NCBI GenBank assembly: GCA_965228435.1
Contig: OZ245818.1
Coordinates: 6,262,001 to 6,326,000, forward strand
Length of the DNA: 64,000 nucleotides
Reading direction: 5' to 3'
From: Hoeflea_A sp965228435
GTDB taxonomy: Bacteria > Pseudomonadota > Alphaproteobacteria > Rhizobiales > Rhizobiaceae
Of this stretch, positions 33,420 through 43,139 are shown piece after piece. The notes under the pieces are model-generated. The model ran no database searches. It saw nothing but the letters and a program-made list of their open reading frames with translations, and had not been told where the DNA came from. Within the stretch, counting starts at the first letter, position 1, and the number at the start of each line of letters is the position of its first letter. Position numbers and translations under genes: made by a program.

Positions 33420-33584
33420 GGATTAAGGTTAACAAGTGCTTTACGTTGCCGCTGCAATTCGACTGTGCCATTTTGCCTGAGACAGAAGATCGGACTGTTT
33501 CTTGCCCGACTTCAGCACAGATTTGGAACCGGGGTGGGGCTCGGCCAGGCCGCTTGGCAGGTTTGCCAAGCGGCTTCTTTTTTT
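33420..33584 (+). ncRNA. Candidate small RNA or 5' attenuator leader ending at a strong terminator
   Basis: A plus-strand transcript must end at 33584, yet no protein gene precedes the terminator on that strand: the upstream neighbour is the PilZ gene on the minus strand. The 5' boundary is a guess, placed after the CtrA-like site. No known RNA family was recognised. Since the rhomboid ATG is only 65 bases past the terminator, a leader attenuator is the main alternative. Confidence 0.4.
33549..33584 (+). terminator. Strong intrinsic terminator with no upstream protein gene
   Basis: An 11-bp perfect stem (33549-33559 with 33564-33574) with tetraloop GGTT is followed by TTCTTTTTTT (33575-33584). 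The stem carries the sequence GCCGCTTGGCA. Confidence 0.88.
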
Positions 33585-33648
33585 GCCCGAATGTGTGTCG
33601 ATTGTTGACGCGAAAATGCTACACAGGCGTCTGGTCAATGGACGAGTC

Positions 33649-34401
33649 ATGAATCAACCGCTCAGACAAAACAACGACCCGTCACCCGGCGGGTTCGGGC
33701 GCGGACCGCAGCGGCCGCAACCGATGTTCAACCTGCCGGCCATCGTGACTGGCGTTCTGGCAATCATGTGGCTGCTGCAGATTCTGCGCGCGACGCTGCT
33801 GACACCGCAGCAGACGGTTTGGCTGATCTTCGAAGGCGGTTTCATTCCGTTGCGCTATTCGGTCGCGTTCGCTGACCAAAGTCTGGCGTGGATCTGGACA
33901 CCCGTAAGCTACTCTCTGCTGCACGCCGATTTCACCCATCTGATCGTCAACTCGGTCTGGCTTATGGCCTTTGGTGCGGTGGTGGCACGGCGCATCGGTG
34001 TTCAGCGCTTCGTGCTTTTCTGGATTCTGTCGGCTATCGTGGCAGCGGCGTTTTACTGGCCGTTTCATCCGCAGAGCAATGTGCCCATGGTCGGGGCGTC
34101 CGGCGTCGTCTCCGCTCTGATGGGGGCCGCCGCCCGATTCGCCTTTCCCAGCGAAGGCGGGTTCAATCGCACCCGGGCGCATTTGCTGCCACGCGTCACG
34201 GTCACCCAAGCCCTGAACAATCGCACCGTGCTGATCTACGTCGCCATCTGGTTTGGCATCAATGCTCTTGCGGCTTTCGGCATTGCACCGGGCGCAGCAG
34301 ATGGCGCGCGGATCGCCTGGGAAGCCCATGTCGGCGGTTTCCTGTTCGGCTTTTTGGGTTTTGCCCTGTTCGACCGCTCGCTGACCTCGCAAAAGCTGTA
34401 A
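33649..34401 (+). CDS. Rhomboid-family intramembrane serine protease
   Basis: The 250-residue protein has about six membrane segments. It carries the rhomboid catalytic dyad: Ser151 in MVGASGVVSALMG and His227 in EAHVGGFLFGF. The TM2 motif is also present (LHADFTHLIVNSVWLM; His97 and Asn101). Rhomboids cleave membrane proteins within or near the bilayer. The N-terminal Pro/Gly-rich tail of about 27 residues is cytoplasmic. The frame is open from 33502, but that stretch contains the terminator, so ATG 33649 is the start. Confidence 0.92.
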   Translation: MNQPLRQNNDPSPGGFGRGPQRPQPMFNLPAIVTGVLAIMWLLQILRATLLTPQQTVWLIFEGGFIPLRYSVAFADQSLAWIWTPVSYSLLHADFTHLIVNSVWLMAFGAVVARRIGVQRFVLFWILSAIVAAAFYWPFHPQSNVPMVGASGVVSALMGAAARFAFPSEGGFNRTRAHLLPRVTVTQALNNRTVLIYVAIWFGINALAAFGIAPGAADGARIAWEAHVGGFLFGFLGFALFDRSLTSQKL

Positions 34402-34529
34402 CGTGTTGTGTGTGCGCGAAAAACGCGCGACGCTTGCATTTCGAATGCACTGCGCGCACGATGGTGCCGAGAGCATCGCTAGCCGGTGGTCGGCGACCGG
34501 CGGGGGAGCTCCAGCGAAAGGAGGCCGGT

Positions 34530-34958
34530 ATGACAGTCAAGGCAATTTTGGAAGAGAAGGGGCGCGACGTCGTCACCGTATCGCGTGATATCTCCGTGGG
34601 AGATGCTGGAAAGGAACTCTCCAGGCACAAGATTGGCGCGGTGGTCGTGGTGGATGCGCAGGAACATATTTGCGGGATTCTCTCTGAGCGCGACATCGTT
34701 CGGGCAATCGCTGCAAAAGGTCCTCATGTTCTGGAAGATCCTGTGACCTCCGTAATGACGTCGGATGTGAAGGTCTGCGACGAAAATCACTCAGTAAACC
34801 AACTCATGGAAATGATGACCGAGGGCCGGTTTCGTCATTTACCTGTGGAAGTTGACGGCAAGATTGGCGGCATGATTTCTATTGGTGATGTGGTACGGGC
34901 TCGCATCGAGCAGGTCGAGCGCGAAGCCGAGGAAATCAAGGCTTACATCGCGAGCTGA
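34530..34958 (+). CDS. Tandem CBS-domain protein
   Basis: The 142-residue protein consists of two CBS domains (roughly residues 8-65 and 75-132: VSVGDAGKELSRHKIGAVVVVD-like and VNQLMEMMTEGRFRHLPV). These form a module that usually binds adenine nucleotides or NADH. Stand-alone proteins of this type are common in rhizobia, with roles that are mostly unknown. AGGAGG stands before ATG 34530. A strong terminator follows. The track of open frame from 33888 overlaps the rhomboid gene and is not coding. Confidence 0.92.
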   Translation: MTVKAILEEKGRDVVTVSRDISVGDAGKELSRHKIGAVVVVDAQEHICGILSERDIVRAIAAKGPHVLEDPVTSVMTSDVKVCDENHSVNQLMEMMTEGRFRHLPVEVDGKIGGMISIGDVVRARIEQVEREAEEIKAYIAS

Positions 34959-34978
34959 CTGGCGGGTACGATCAGCAA

Positions 34979-35014
34979 TCGCCCGCGCGACCTTTCGCGC
35001 GGGCGAGGTTTTTT
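34979..35014 (+). terminator. Intrinsic terminator of the CBS-domain gene
   Basis: A 12-bp perfect stem (34979-34990 with 34995-35006), loop CCTT, then GG and six T residues (35009-35014). It isolates the CBS gene from the autotransporter. Confidence 0.9.
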
Positions 35015-35234
35015 ATGAAGACGTTTCCCTAACCGAAGCAACGATCCCAGCGCGCAATACCGGTTAATTTTTTAGTCTTCCGACTTTCCGAATCGGGTTA
35101 TGGCGATACTATACCTTTAGGTGCGTTTGACTTTACTTCTGTCAGAGACCGGACGAGGAACGGGAATTGCCCCACTTGAGACATTGCCGCTCATATGAGC
35201 TTGCGCCCAGACTTTCAGATGGGTGAAGCCTCCA

Positions 35235-38200
35235 ATGCGGCGTCGAAAGCGACTACCTTCCGCTAGTGTGGGTCTGACCCACGCAACACTCTTGAGCTCC
35301 ACGATATTAGCGGCCGGCTTCCTCATTTTGTCGGACGGTCAGTCAGCGCAGGCCTCATGCTCGACATCGTCAGGAACGGAAACGTGCGAAGGTGACCCGG
35401 GTACCATCTCGATCGTCGACGGTTCCAGCATCACCACAGTCGTTATTCAGAATCTGACAGCCGACATCGAGGGGGATACAGCGGTTTCGATTGTCGACGC
35501 CGGGGACGATGACGGCGACGCGGGTAGCGACTTAAAGGTTCAAGGGACGTTTGACGACGGTTACGGCATCGACGGCACCAACATTGGTATTGAAGTGTCT
35601 ACGTTTGGCGCCACCGGCGAGAAGGGGAAAGACAAAACCGACGATGTCGATTCAGCCCATGCCGACAACGGAAAAACAGGTGGCGCTGGTGGCACCGCCA
35701 CTGTGACCATGAGCGGTTCGACGGCGCTGCAATCCAGCGGAGTGGGAATTACAGCAGAGAGTGTTGGAGGTGCCGGCGGAAACGGCGGAAAGGGTTCCTC
35801 CGACGTCTTCAATGCGCACGGCGGTGACGGTGCCACGGGTGGTGCCGGCTCGACTGTCGAGGTCGATTCATCGACGGACGTGCAGGCCACTGATATCGGG
35901 ATTTCGCTTTTGAGCCAGGGTGGCGTTGGTGGAGACGGTGGTGAAGGCAGCACCGACGCCACGGCCTATGGGGGCGATGGTGGTACGGGTGGCGCCGGTG
36001 GCGACGTGACGATCACCTTTTCGGGCAGTGCATCGATTTCGGTCGATGACGACAGCACCTACGGTATCTTCGTCTCTAGTCAGGGCGGCGAGGGCGGCGG
36101 TGGCGGTGAAGGCAAGGTCGACGATGATGCCAACGCCAGCCATTCCGGCGACGGCGGTTCTGGTGGGGACGGTGGAACCGTTACAGTAACAGCGACCAGC
36201 GGCACCAGCACCATTACGACGACCGAAACCAACGGCCACGGGGTTCTTGCCCAAAGCTTGGGAGGCGACGGTCATGATGGCCGGGACGGCGCCAGCGAGA
36301 TCGCCACCAACAGTCATGGGGGCAATGGGGGCCAGGGTGGAACCGGCGGGTCGGTGACCGTTGAACTCGATGCGAACATACAGACCACGGGTGATCAAGC
36401 GCAGGGTATCCTGGCGCAAAGTTATGGCGGAGAGGGTGGCAACGGCGGATCCGGGTCATCGGATATCGGCAATGCAAGTGGTGGTGCGGCGGCCGGGCCG
36501 GGTCCGGGCGGGAACACCAGCGTTACGTTTACCGGCACCATCACGACTAGCGGAGCGGAGACGAACGGCATTCTGGCTCAGAGCGTCGGTGGATTTGCTG
36601 GCGATGGCGGCGATGCCTCAGGGCTTTATACGTTCGGCGCTAGCGGCGAGAGCGGCGGCGATGCCGGTACGGTAGGCGTAACCGTCAACTCCGGAAGTTC
36701 GATCACGACGACAAACGATACCTCAGCGGCCGTCGATGCCCAGAGCGTTGGCGGCGGTGGTGGAAAAGGATCCAGTTCGTCGGACGGGTTCACCAGTCTC
36801 GGCGGCAACGGCAACGCCGGTGGTGATGCGGACACGGTGACCGTCAGTGTGACGGAATCGATCCTTCAAACAGGCGGGACCGTGTCACCGGCAATCTCGG
36901 CGACCAGCATTGGCGGCGGTGGTGGTGCGGGTGGTTCGCAATCCGCCATTGTTTCGCTTGGCGGCAGTGGCGGTACCGGTGGCAATGGTGGGGTGGTGCA
37001 GGTCACGCTCGACGATGCAACGCTCACCACATCGGGTCAGTATTCGGATGCACTTTACGCCGCCAGTATCGGCGGTGGCGGAGGCAACACAAAATCCACC
37101 TCCGGTGTTGCAGCCATTGGCGGCAGTGGCGGGAGTGGCGGTACCGGCAACACGGTCACGGTCACGACCAGTGGCACGAGCGGCAACTTTTCGACCACCG
37201 CGGACGATTCCGATGCCGTTCTGCTTCAGTCGATCGGCGGTGGAGGCGGCAAGGGCTCGAATGCCGTGGCGGTCGGTATCGAATATTCGGAAGCCTATGG
37301 CGGCAAGGGCGGTAGTGGCGGCAGCGCCAGTGATGTCACCTATACGGATCAAGGCAGTGTAACGATCAAGACTCAGGGCGATCGGTCCGTCGGAATCGCC
37401 GCTCAGTCGATCGGTGGCGGTGGCGGTCGAGGTGGCAGTGACTTGTCCCTGAGCGCCGGCATTGGCGTTGACGTCTCGCTCGGAATGTCCGACGGCGGAG
37501 GTAATGGTGCGGATGCCGGTACGGCGACGGTGACGTCGATCGGATCGGTGACGACCTCAGGCGACCATGCGACCGGCATCCTGGCACAAAGCATCGGCGG
37601 CGGGGGCGGCGCGACCGGGAGTTCGATCGCTGCGGGTGCAGATCTCGATGGTGTCGGATTGGCACTTGCGGTCGGCGGTTCCGGTGGTGCGGCCGGCAGC
37701 GCCCAGGAGGCGAAGGTCTCCTCGAACAGCACGGTCCAGACAACCGGCGACGAGGCGGATGGGATTGTCGCCCAGTCGATCGGTGGCGGCGGTGGAAACG
37801 CCGGGTCGGTGTTCAGTGCCAGTGGCGCAACCGATGGGGGCCTGGCGCTGGCGCTGGGCTCGGACGGAGGCGCGGGCGGCAATGGTGCCGAGGCCAATAT
37901 CGGTGTTTCCAACACTGTCTCGACGCAGGGATCGAACTCGATCGCTGTCCTGGCCCAGTCGATTGGCGGGGGCGGCGGCAAGTCGAGCACCACGGGCTCA
38001 TTCGACGCGATGAGTGATTTGTCTTTGGCCGTTGCTATCGGTGCGACCGGGGGAGCGGGCGGCAACGGCGGATACACGTTCATAAAGATCGAAAGCGGTG
38101 TGGAAGTCAGCACTGAAGGCGCCAATGCCGGTGTCGTCGTCGCCCAGTCGATTGGCGGCAACGGCGGCAATGGGGGCACCACGATTACCGGCAGCGGCGG

Positions 38201-41200
38201 CTCGGCAGACAGCGCGACACTGACCGTCGGCTCGTCCGGTGGTGCCAGCGGGACCGCCGGCAATGTCGGAGTCAATTCCAGCGGTGTGCTGTCCTCAAAA
38301 GGCGAGAACGCCTATGGGATATTGGCGCAAAGCATAGCCGGCACCGGCGGCAATGCCGGCTCCGTCATTTCAGTGACGGCCCTCAGCACGGATTCCGCGT
38401 CCATGACGATGGGCGGAACAGGCGGTGACGGGGTTTCGGCAGGACAGGTCATCGTCAACACCGATCATAGTGTCACAACGACCGGCAACAACGCCACAGC
38501 GATCGTGGCTCAGTCGATCGGCGGCGGCGGTGGCACTGGAGGATCCAGCTACAGCGGCACACTAAGCATGAGCAACGTCTCGATGTCCGTGGGTGGAGCG
38601 GGCGGCGATGGCGGTACTGGTGGCGAAGTCCAGGTCAACAACAGCGCCGCCCTGCAAACCAGCGGTGTGTACGCCTACGGGATATCCGCACAAAGTATCG
38701 GTGGCGCCGGTGGCACTGGCGGTCAAGTTATGAACATTGACGCCAGTATCGGAGAGGTTGCCGGTTCGGTCAGCCTCAACCTCGGTGGCAATGGCGGTGA
38801 TGGTGGCAGTTCGGATTTGACCTCTGTCGACAACAAGAAATCGATTGTGACCGGCGGATTCGGATCAAGCGCCATCGTGGCGCAGTCCATCGGTGGCGCC
38901 GGTGGAGCAGGTGGGTCCGTCATATCGGGTGTTGCCACCGCTTCGACCGATGGATCGTTTGGTATGACGGTCGCTATCGGTGGGGATGGCGGAGGAGGCG
39001 GCTCCAGCGGCGGTGTTTCGGTCACAAATTCAGACACACTGTCTACAAGCGGCGACTACGCTAACGGCATTCTGGCCCAGAGTATCGGTGGAACCGGCGG
39101 TGTTGGAGGCGCCAGTTATGCCGCAATGCTCAATGCCAGTGAATCCGACGAAATGCAGGTGGCCTATACCGTCGGCGGCGATGGCGGGGACGGCGGGCAG
39201 GCGGGCGACGTCACGGTCGACAATTTTTCCACCATCGGAACAACCGGCGGTGCGGCAAACGGCATCTATGCACAATCGATTGGCGGCAATGGCGGTGCCG
39301 GGGGCATGGCGGTCAATGTCTTCGCCAACTTTACCTCGACCTCATCGGACAGTTTTGCAGGGTCCATCAGCTCTGACATCGGTGGCAGCGGCGGCAGCGG
39401 CCAGAACGCCGGTCAGGTATCCGTTTCGAACTTTGCCCCGATTTCCACCGGCGACGACACATCCCGTGCGATTTATGCGCAAAGCGTCGGCGGTGGCGGG
39501 GGAGATGGCGGCAGCGCCGGCGGGATCACCGTCGGGTATGCCCAGGAATCCGAGGACTCTTCTTCCGATTCCTGGTCGTTTTCCTTTACGCTGGGTGGTT
39601 CAGGCGGTTCCGCCGGTGACGGGGAAGAGGTCATCGTGGAGAACTGGAACGAACTCACCACATCCGGCATCGCCTCCTACGGGATTTTCGCCCAATCGGT
39701 GGGTGGAGGCGGCGGCAATGGCGGTGACGGGTCTCCCGATCTCAAAGGATGGGCCGCAGACGTTGCCAACATCGCCAGTTTCATTTCAGCGGCTCAATCG
39801 ATTGATGACAGCCTGAGCGATCTCTCCAGTCTCTACCAGAACTTTTCCATCGATATCGGTGGCGCGGGCGGTGCCGCTGGTACCGGGTCGAGTGTCAGTG
39901 TGTTCAGCTACAGTGCGATCGAAACGACAGGAAATGATGCGACCGCAATCTTCGCGCAGTCGGTTGGCGGTGGCGGTGGTTCCGGCGGTGACGGTTCGCA
40001 AGGCCTGGGGACCGGCTACACGGCAGGTGGACGCGGAAGCGGCGGCGGCGACGGCGGGTCCGTCGACGTTACGCTGTTCGCCACCCTCACAACCGGTGGA
40101 GACCGGGCAATGGGCATCTTTGCCCAGTCGGTGGGCGGAGGTGGCGGAGCCGCCGGAGATGTGGAAGTCTCGTTGGGTGCGGCCTTTGATGATCTGGTGT
40201 TCGGGACCGGCGTTATCGGTGATGCCGTATCGGGAACAGGCGGTGATGGTGGCGATGTCACCATTACGACGTCGGGCGGTGCGATCGAAACCAGCGGGTC
40301 TTACGCGCACGGTGTTTTTGCGCAATCCGTCGGCGGTGGCGGCGGCGGTGAAGGAATGCTCTCGCTGCAGGGTGGTGGATCTGGTGCCCTCGGCAGCGCC
40401 GGTGACGATGGAAACAGCGGCGATGTCAAAGTCACAACAGGTGGTCCCATCACGGTGTCCGGGGATTACTCAACCGGCATCTTTGCGCAGAGCGTCGGCG
40501 GCAGCACGTCAGGCGACGAGGCAGGTTCAGTCACGATCGAGGTCGGCGCAGATATTACTGCAAGTGGAACCAATGGCCGGGCCATTCTCGCCCATACGGA
40601 AGCGGAGAGCACCAACGGAGTTATCAGCATAACCGTCGATGAGGGTGCCACAGTCTCCAGCGGTGGCGGTGACGGTTACAATACGATCGGCGTTGTCTTT
40701 GGTGTGAACTGCAAGAGCACCACAAACTGCAACACGATCACCAATAACGGCACAATTGAAAACACCTCGGACAATGCAAGCCACGTGATCAGGGCCAGCA
40801 AAGCCATGATCATCGACAATTACGGGGTGCTTACCGGCACGGTTTTCACCGAAGGGACGGAATCGATCCTGACCAATTACGATGGCGGCACGTTCAACAT
40901 GGGGACGTCCGTCAACATACAGGACGCATCCAAGACCACTTTCAGCAATGCCGGCACGATGTCGCCGGACGGTGAAGGATCGATCGGCACCACCGAGTTG
41001 ACCGCCGGTGTGATCGAGCAAACGGATACAGGAGTCTATTGGGTCGATGTGACGCTGAGCTCCGAATCGGATGATTCCACTGGGGATCTGGTATCAGTCC
41101 AGAACAGTGCCGAGGTGACACTGGCGGGTGCGGTAACACCGAACGCTGTCGGGACGAATTCAGCTTCGTCTGGTGACTCCGGCAGCATCGAAATCCTCAG

Positions 41201-42458
41201 CGGCAGCAGTCTTGCATCACTGGACACGACCAGCCTGACGGTGTCCGACACCACCACGGTCGACTACACGCTCACGACCAGCGGCGATGTTCTTTATCTC
41301 GAATACTCCGTTGACCTGAGCGGCACCGATTCAGATCTGGAACTGAGTGAGACGGCCTCCACATACAGCTCGCAACTGGTGGAAACGGTTGCCTATACTC
41401 AAGACAATCTGGTGGAGGGCTCCGAGGAGCAAGCCGCGTTCAACGAATACGTCAACGGTCTTCTCAACGAACGAAGCGCCGAGAGCCTTGAGGCAAGGCA
41501 CAACGAACACGTGCTGGACGAAGCGGCCATCGGCTTTGTCGGAGCGACGCGGAGCGCGCTCGGACTTCACGACATGCTTCAGAGTTGCCCGCAGATCGGA
41601 CGCGTACCAACCGCCGATTTCTACCGGCAGCAGGAATGCACATGGATGCTGGGAATCGGCTCCTATCTCAATCAGGACCGAACCGGTTCGACCGTCAGCT
41701 ATGACCAATCGAGCTCAGGTCTTGCGACCGGCGCGCAGCGTGAGATCGGTCAGGGCCTGTTCCTCGAGATAGCGGCACAGGGCTCCTGGGTTTGGGTCAA
41801 TGGCGATAATTTTGATCAAAACGGCTACCAGCTTGGGGCTGGTGCCGCGATCAAGAAAGAAATCGGACGCTTCACACTGTCGGCGACGGCGGGAGGCGGG
41901 TTCTACGATTATGATACGACCCGCCACTACAGGGCAGGCAACACTTGGTATTCAGCCGAAGGCAACCCCCAAGGTCATTATGTGGCTGGCGAGCTCAGGG
42001 CAACGGCCCTGTATGGCAACGACCGGGTCTATGCCAAACCGGGGGTTGCCCTTTTTGCCATTAATACCTGGCAGAACGCCTACACGGAGTCGGGTGTCGG
42101 ATTGCTGGATCAGAGAATTTCCAGCCTCTCCCAGGCCAATATTGCCGTTCGGCCAGCGCTTGAAGTCGGCACGACATTTCAGGTGAACTTCATGGACGCC
42201 AATGCCTATATCCGGGGCGGCGTGACGGCCTTCCTGACTGATCCGAATGTGGCAATCGCTTCGGGATTTGCGGATCTGGGGGTTTCGGTCCCCGGGTTTT
42301 CAACCGTCTTGGCGCAGGACCGGCTCATCGGCGAGTTTGAAGCCGGAGCAAACGTCATGGTCAGCGACGACGTCACCCTGGGCCTGAAGGCAAAGGGGGC
42401 GATTTCTGACAGCAGTCAGGCGATCGCTGGCGAAGCGCGCCTGCAGATCCGCTTCTGA
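35235..42458 (+). CDS. Giant glycine-rich autotransporter (type V secretion) with repeat passenger
   Basis: About 2,407 residues. An N-terminal signal peptide (cleavage near SAQA, residue 41) is followed by a passenger of about 1,750 residues. The passenger is built from 27 repeats around the core GI-AQSIGGGGG-GG, with long Gly/Ala/Asp/Ser runs. A less repetitive linker follows, then a C-terminal autotransporter beta-domain of roughly 300 residues that ends in the hallmark phenylalanine (LQIRF). The protein should be displayed on or released from the outer membrane and may serve adhesion or aggregation. Cysteine is almost absent from the passenger. ATG 35235 is chosen; GTG 35223 is also in frame. 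Confidence 0.93.
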   Translation: MRRRKRLPSASVGLTHATLLSSTILAAGFLILSDGQSAQASCSTSSGTETCEGDPGTISIVDGSSITTVVIQNLTADIEGDTAVSIVDAGDDDGDAGSDLKVQGTFDDGYGIDGTNIGIEVSTFGATGEKGKDKTDDVDSAHADNGKTGGAGGTATVTMSGSTALQSSGVGITAESVGGAGGNGGKGSSDVFNAHGGDGATGGAGSTVEVDSSTDVQATDIGISLLSQGGVGGDGGEGSTDATAYGGDGGTGGAGGDVTITFSGSASISVDDDSTYGIFVSSQGGEGGGGGEGKVDDDANASHSGDGGSGGDGGTVTVTATSGTSTITTTETNGHGVLAQSLGGDGHDGRDGASEIATNSHGGNGGQGGTGGSVTVELDANIQTTGDQAQGILAQSYGGEGGNGGSGSSDIGNASGGAAAGPGPGGNTSVTFTGTITTSGAETNGILAQSVGGFAGDGGDASGLYTFGASGESGGDAGTVGVTVNSGSSITTTNDTSAAVDAQSVGGGGGKGSSSSDGFTSLGGNGNAGGDADTVTVSVTESILQTGGTVSPAISATSIGGGGGAGGSQSAIVSLGGSGGTGGNGGVVQVTLDDATLTTSGQYSDALYAASIGGGGGNTKSTSGVAAIGGSGGSGGTGNTVTVTTSGTSGNFSTTADDSDAVLLQSIGGGGGKGSNAVAVGIEYSEAYGGKGGSGGSASDVTYTDQGSVTIKTQGDRSVGIAAQSIGGGGGRGGSDLSLSAGIGVDVSLGMSDGGGNGADAGTATVTSIGSVTTSGDHATGILAQSIGGGGGATGSSIAAGADLDGVGLALAVGGSGGAAGSAQEAKVSSNSTVQTTGDEADGIVAQSIGGGGGNAGSVFSASGATDGGLALALGSDGGAGGNGAEANIGVSNTVSTQGSNSIAVLAQSIGGGGGKSSTTGSFDAMSDLSLAVAIGATGGAGGNGGYTFIKIESGVEVSTEGANAGVVVAQSIGGNGGNGGTTITGSGGSADSATLTVGSSGGASGTAGNVGVNSSGVLSSKGENAYGILAQSIAGTGGNAGSVISVTALSTDSASMTMGGTGGDGVSAGQVIVNTDHSVTTTGNNATAIVAQSIGGGGGTGGSSYSGTLSMSNVSMSVGGAGGDGGTGGEVQVNNSAALQTSGVYAYGISAQSIGGAGGTGGQVMNIDASIGEVAGSVSLNLGGNGGDGGSSDLTSVDNKKSIVTGGFGSSAIVAQSIGGAGGAGGSVISGVATASTDGSFGMTVAIGGDGGGGGSSGGVSVTNSDTLSTSGDYANGILAQSIGGTGGVGGASYAAMLNASESDEMQVAYTVGGDGGDGGQAGDVTVDNFSTIGTTGGAANGIYAQSIGGNGGAGGMAVNVFANFTSTSSDSFAGSISSDIGGSGGSGQNAGQVSVSNFAPISTGDDTSRAIYAQSVGGGGGDGGSAGGITVGYAQESEDSSSDSWSFSFTLGGSGGSAGDGEEVIVENWNELTTSGIASYGIFAQSVGGGGGNGGDGSPDLKGWAADVANIASFISAAQSIDDSLSDLSSLYQNFSIDIGGAGGAAGTGSSVSVFSYSAIETTGNDATAIFAQSVGGGGGSGGDGSQGLGTGYTAGGRGSGGGDGGSVDVTLFATLTTGGDRAMGIFAQSVGGGGGAAGDVEVSLGAAFDDLVFGTGVIGDAVSGTGGDGGDVTITTSGGAIETSGSYAHGVFAQSVGGGGGGEGMLSLQGGGSGALGSAGDDGNSGDVKVTTGGPITVSGDYSTGIFAQSVGGSTSGDEAGSVTIEVGADITASGTNGRAILAHTEAESTNGVISITVDEGATVSSGGGDGYNTIGVVFGVNCKSTTNCNTITNNGTIENTSDNASHVIRASKAMIIDNYGVLTGTVFTEGTESILTNYDGGTFNMGTSVNIQDASKTTFSNAGTMSPDGEGSIGTTELTAGVIEQTDTGVYWVDVTLSSESDDSTGDLVSVQNSAEVTLAGAVTPNAVGTNSASSGDSGSIEILSGSSLASLDTTSLTVSDTTTVDYTLTTSGDVLYLEYSVDLSGTDSDLELSETASTYSSQLVETVAYTQDNLVEGSEEQAAFNEYVNGLLNERSAESLEARHNEHVLDEAAIGFVGATRSALGLHDMLQSCPQIGRVPTADFYRQQECTWMLGIGSYLNQDRTGSTVSYDQSSSGLATGAQREIGQGLFLEIAAQGSWVWVNGDNFDQNGYQLGAGAAIKKEIGRFTLSATAGGGFYDYDTTRHYRAGNTWYSAEGNPQGHYVAGELRATALYGNDRVYAKPGVALFAINTWQNAYTESGVGLLDQRISSLSQANIAVRPALEVGTTFQVNFMDANAYIRGGVTAFLTDPNVAIASGFADLGVSVPGFSTVLAQDRLIGEFEAGANVMVSDDVTLGLKAKGAISDSSQAIAGEARLQIRF
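35745..40605 (+). repeat. Tandem degenerate repeats coding for the autotransporter passenger
   Basis: Twenty-seven copies of a unit with core S-x-G-G preceded by G(I/V)xAQ can be counted, from GITAESVGGAGG to GIFAQSVGGSTSG. A last degenerate copy is AILAHTEAES. Unit length is roughly 55-75 codons. The first three copies are divergent with acidic spacers, the middle copies read SIGG, and the last six read SVGG, which suggests local duplication. Confidence 0.85.
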
Positions 42459-42479
42459 ATTCCCAACGGCAAATTTTGA

Positions 42480-42911
42480 CTATTGTGCAATCGCTTGCCG
42501 GAGTTTTTCAGCGTTTTTCTTGAGGATTTCCTGGTTCTCCATTTCGCCCGTATGCGGCCGTAGTTTGACGCCTTCAAAGCGGGGAATGATGTGGACATGC
42601 AGATGGAACACGACTTGCCCGCCGGCCTGTTCGTTGAATTGCTGGATCGTGAGGCCATCGGCGCCGAAAGCATTGATGGCCGCCGCCGATACTTTCTGGA
42701 CGGTCGCCATCACGCTCGCGAGATCTTCGGGCGAAACATCCAGAATGTTGCGCGCTGGACGTTTGGGTATCACCAGGCAATGGCCATCTCCGCGCGGCAT
42801 GATGTCCATGAAGGCAAACGTATCGTCATCCTCATATATTTTGTGGCAAGGCATCTCACCGCGCAAAATCTTGGCGAAGATATTGTCATTGTCATACGAG
42901 GAGGAGGCCAT
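42480..42911 (-). CDS. HIT-family nucleotide-binding hydrolase
   Basis: This 143-residue histidine-triad protein carries the motif FHLHVHIIPRF with catalytic His103/105/107 and an N-terminal NIFAKILRGEMPCHKIYEDD typical of the HINT/HinT branch. It should hydrolyse nucleoside phosphoramidates or acyl-AMP. AAGG stands eight bases before the ATG. It converges with the autotransporter gene, 21 bp apart. Confidence 0.93.
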   Translation of the reverse strand: MASSSYDNDNIFAKILRGEMPCHKIYEDDDTFAFMDIMPRGDGHCLVIPKRPARNILDVSPEDLASVMATVQKVSAAAINAFGADGLTIQQFNEQAGGQVVFHLHVHIIPRFEGVKLRPHTGEMENQEILKKNAEKLRQAIAQ

Positions 42912-43139
42912 CGGGCGTACCTTTGATCAGTGTTATCCGTCTATCGGCTAGTCGATTTGCCCTGTTGCCGCACTCTCGTCAAGATGAGCCATCCGACCCA
43001 ATTCATTGCGGCTTTAAGGATTGGGTAGTGTTGCGCAACGTAAGCATGGTATCGCTGATCACTGATAGTGCCCGGAACGGCTGAGCCGTCACGGAGACCA
43101 CTTGAAAGCACAGGATCCGAATCAGGAGGAATGAAGCAG

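Larger units (their letters stand above)
33260..33648. other. Intergenic region with CtrA-like sites and a free-standing terminator
   Basis: No protein gene is supported in these 389 bp. It holds three TTAA-N7 sites: TTAACAAGCGGTAAT at 33311-33325, TTAACCGGCGGGAAA at 33337-33351 and TTAACAAGTGCTTTA at 33429-33443. A strong intrinsic terminator at 33549-33584 precedes the rhomboid gene. Confidence 0.6.

Noticed and set aside
35561..38275. Proline-rich minus-strand open frames inside the autotransporter
   Set aside because: They are the complement of glycine codon runs and have no start signals.
35745..40605. CRISPR-like repetition
   Set aside because: The repeats are codon-phased, degenerate and of variable length inside one long gene; no identical repeat-spacer structure.
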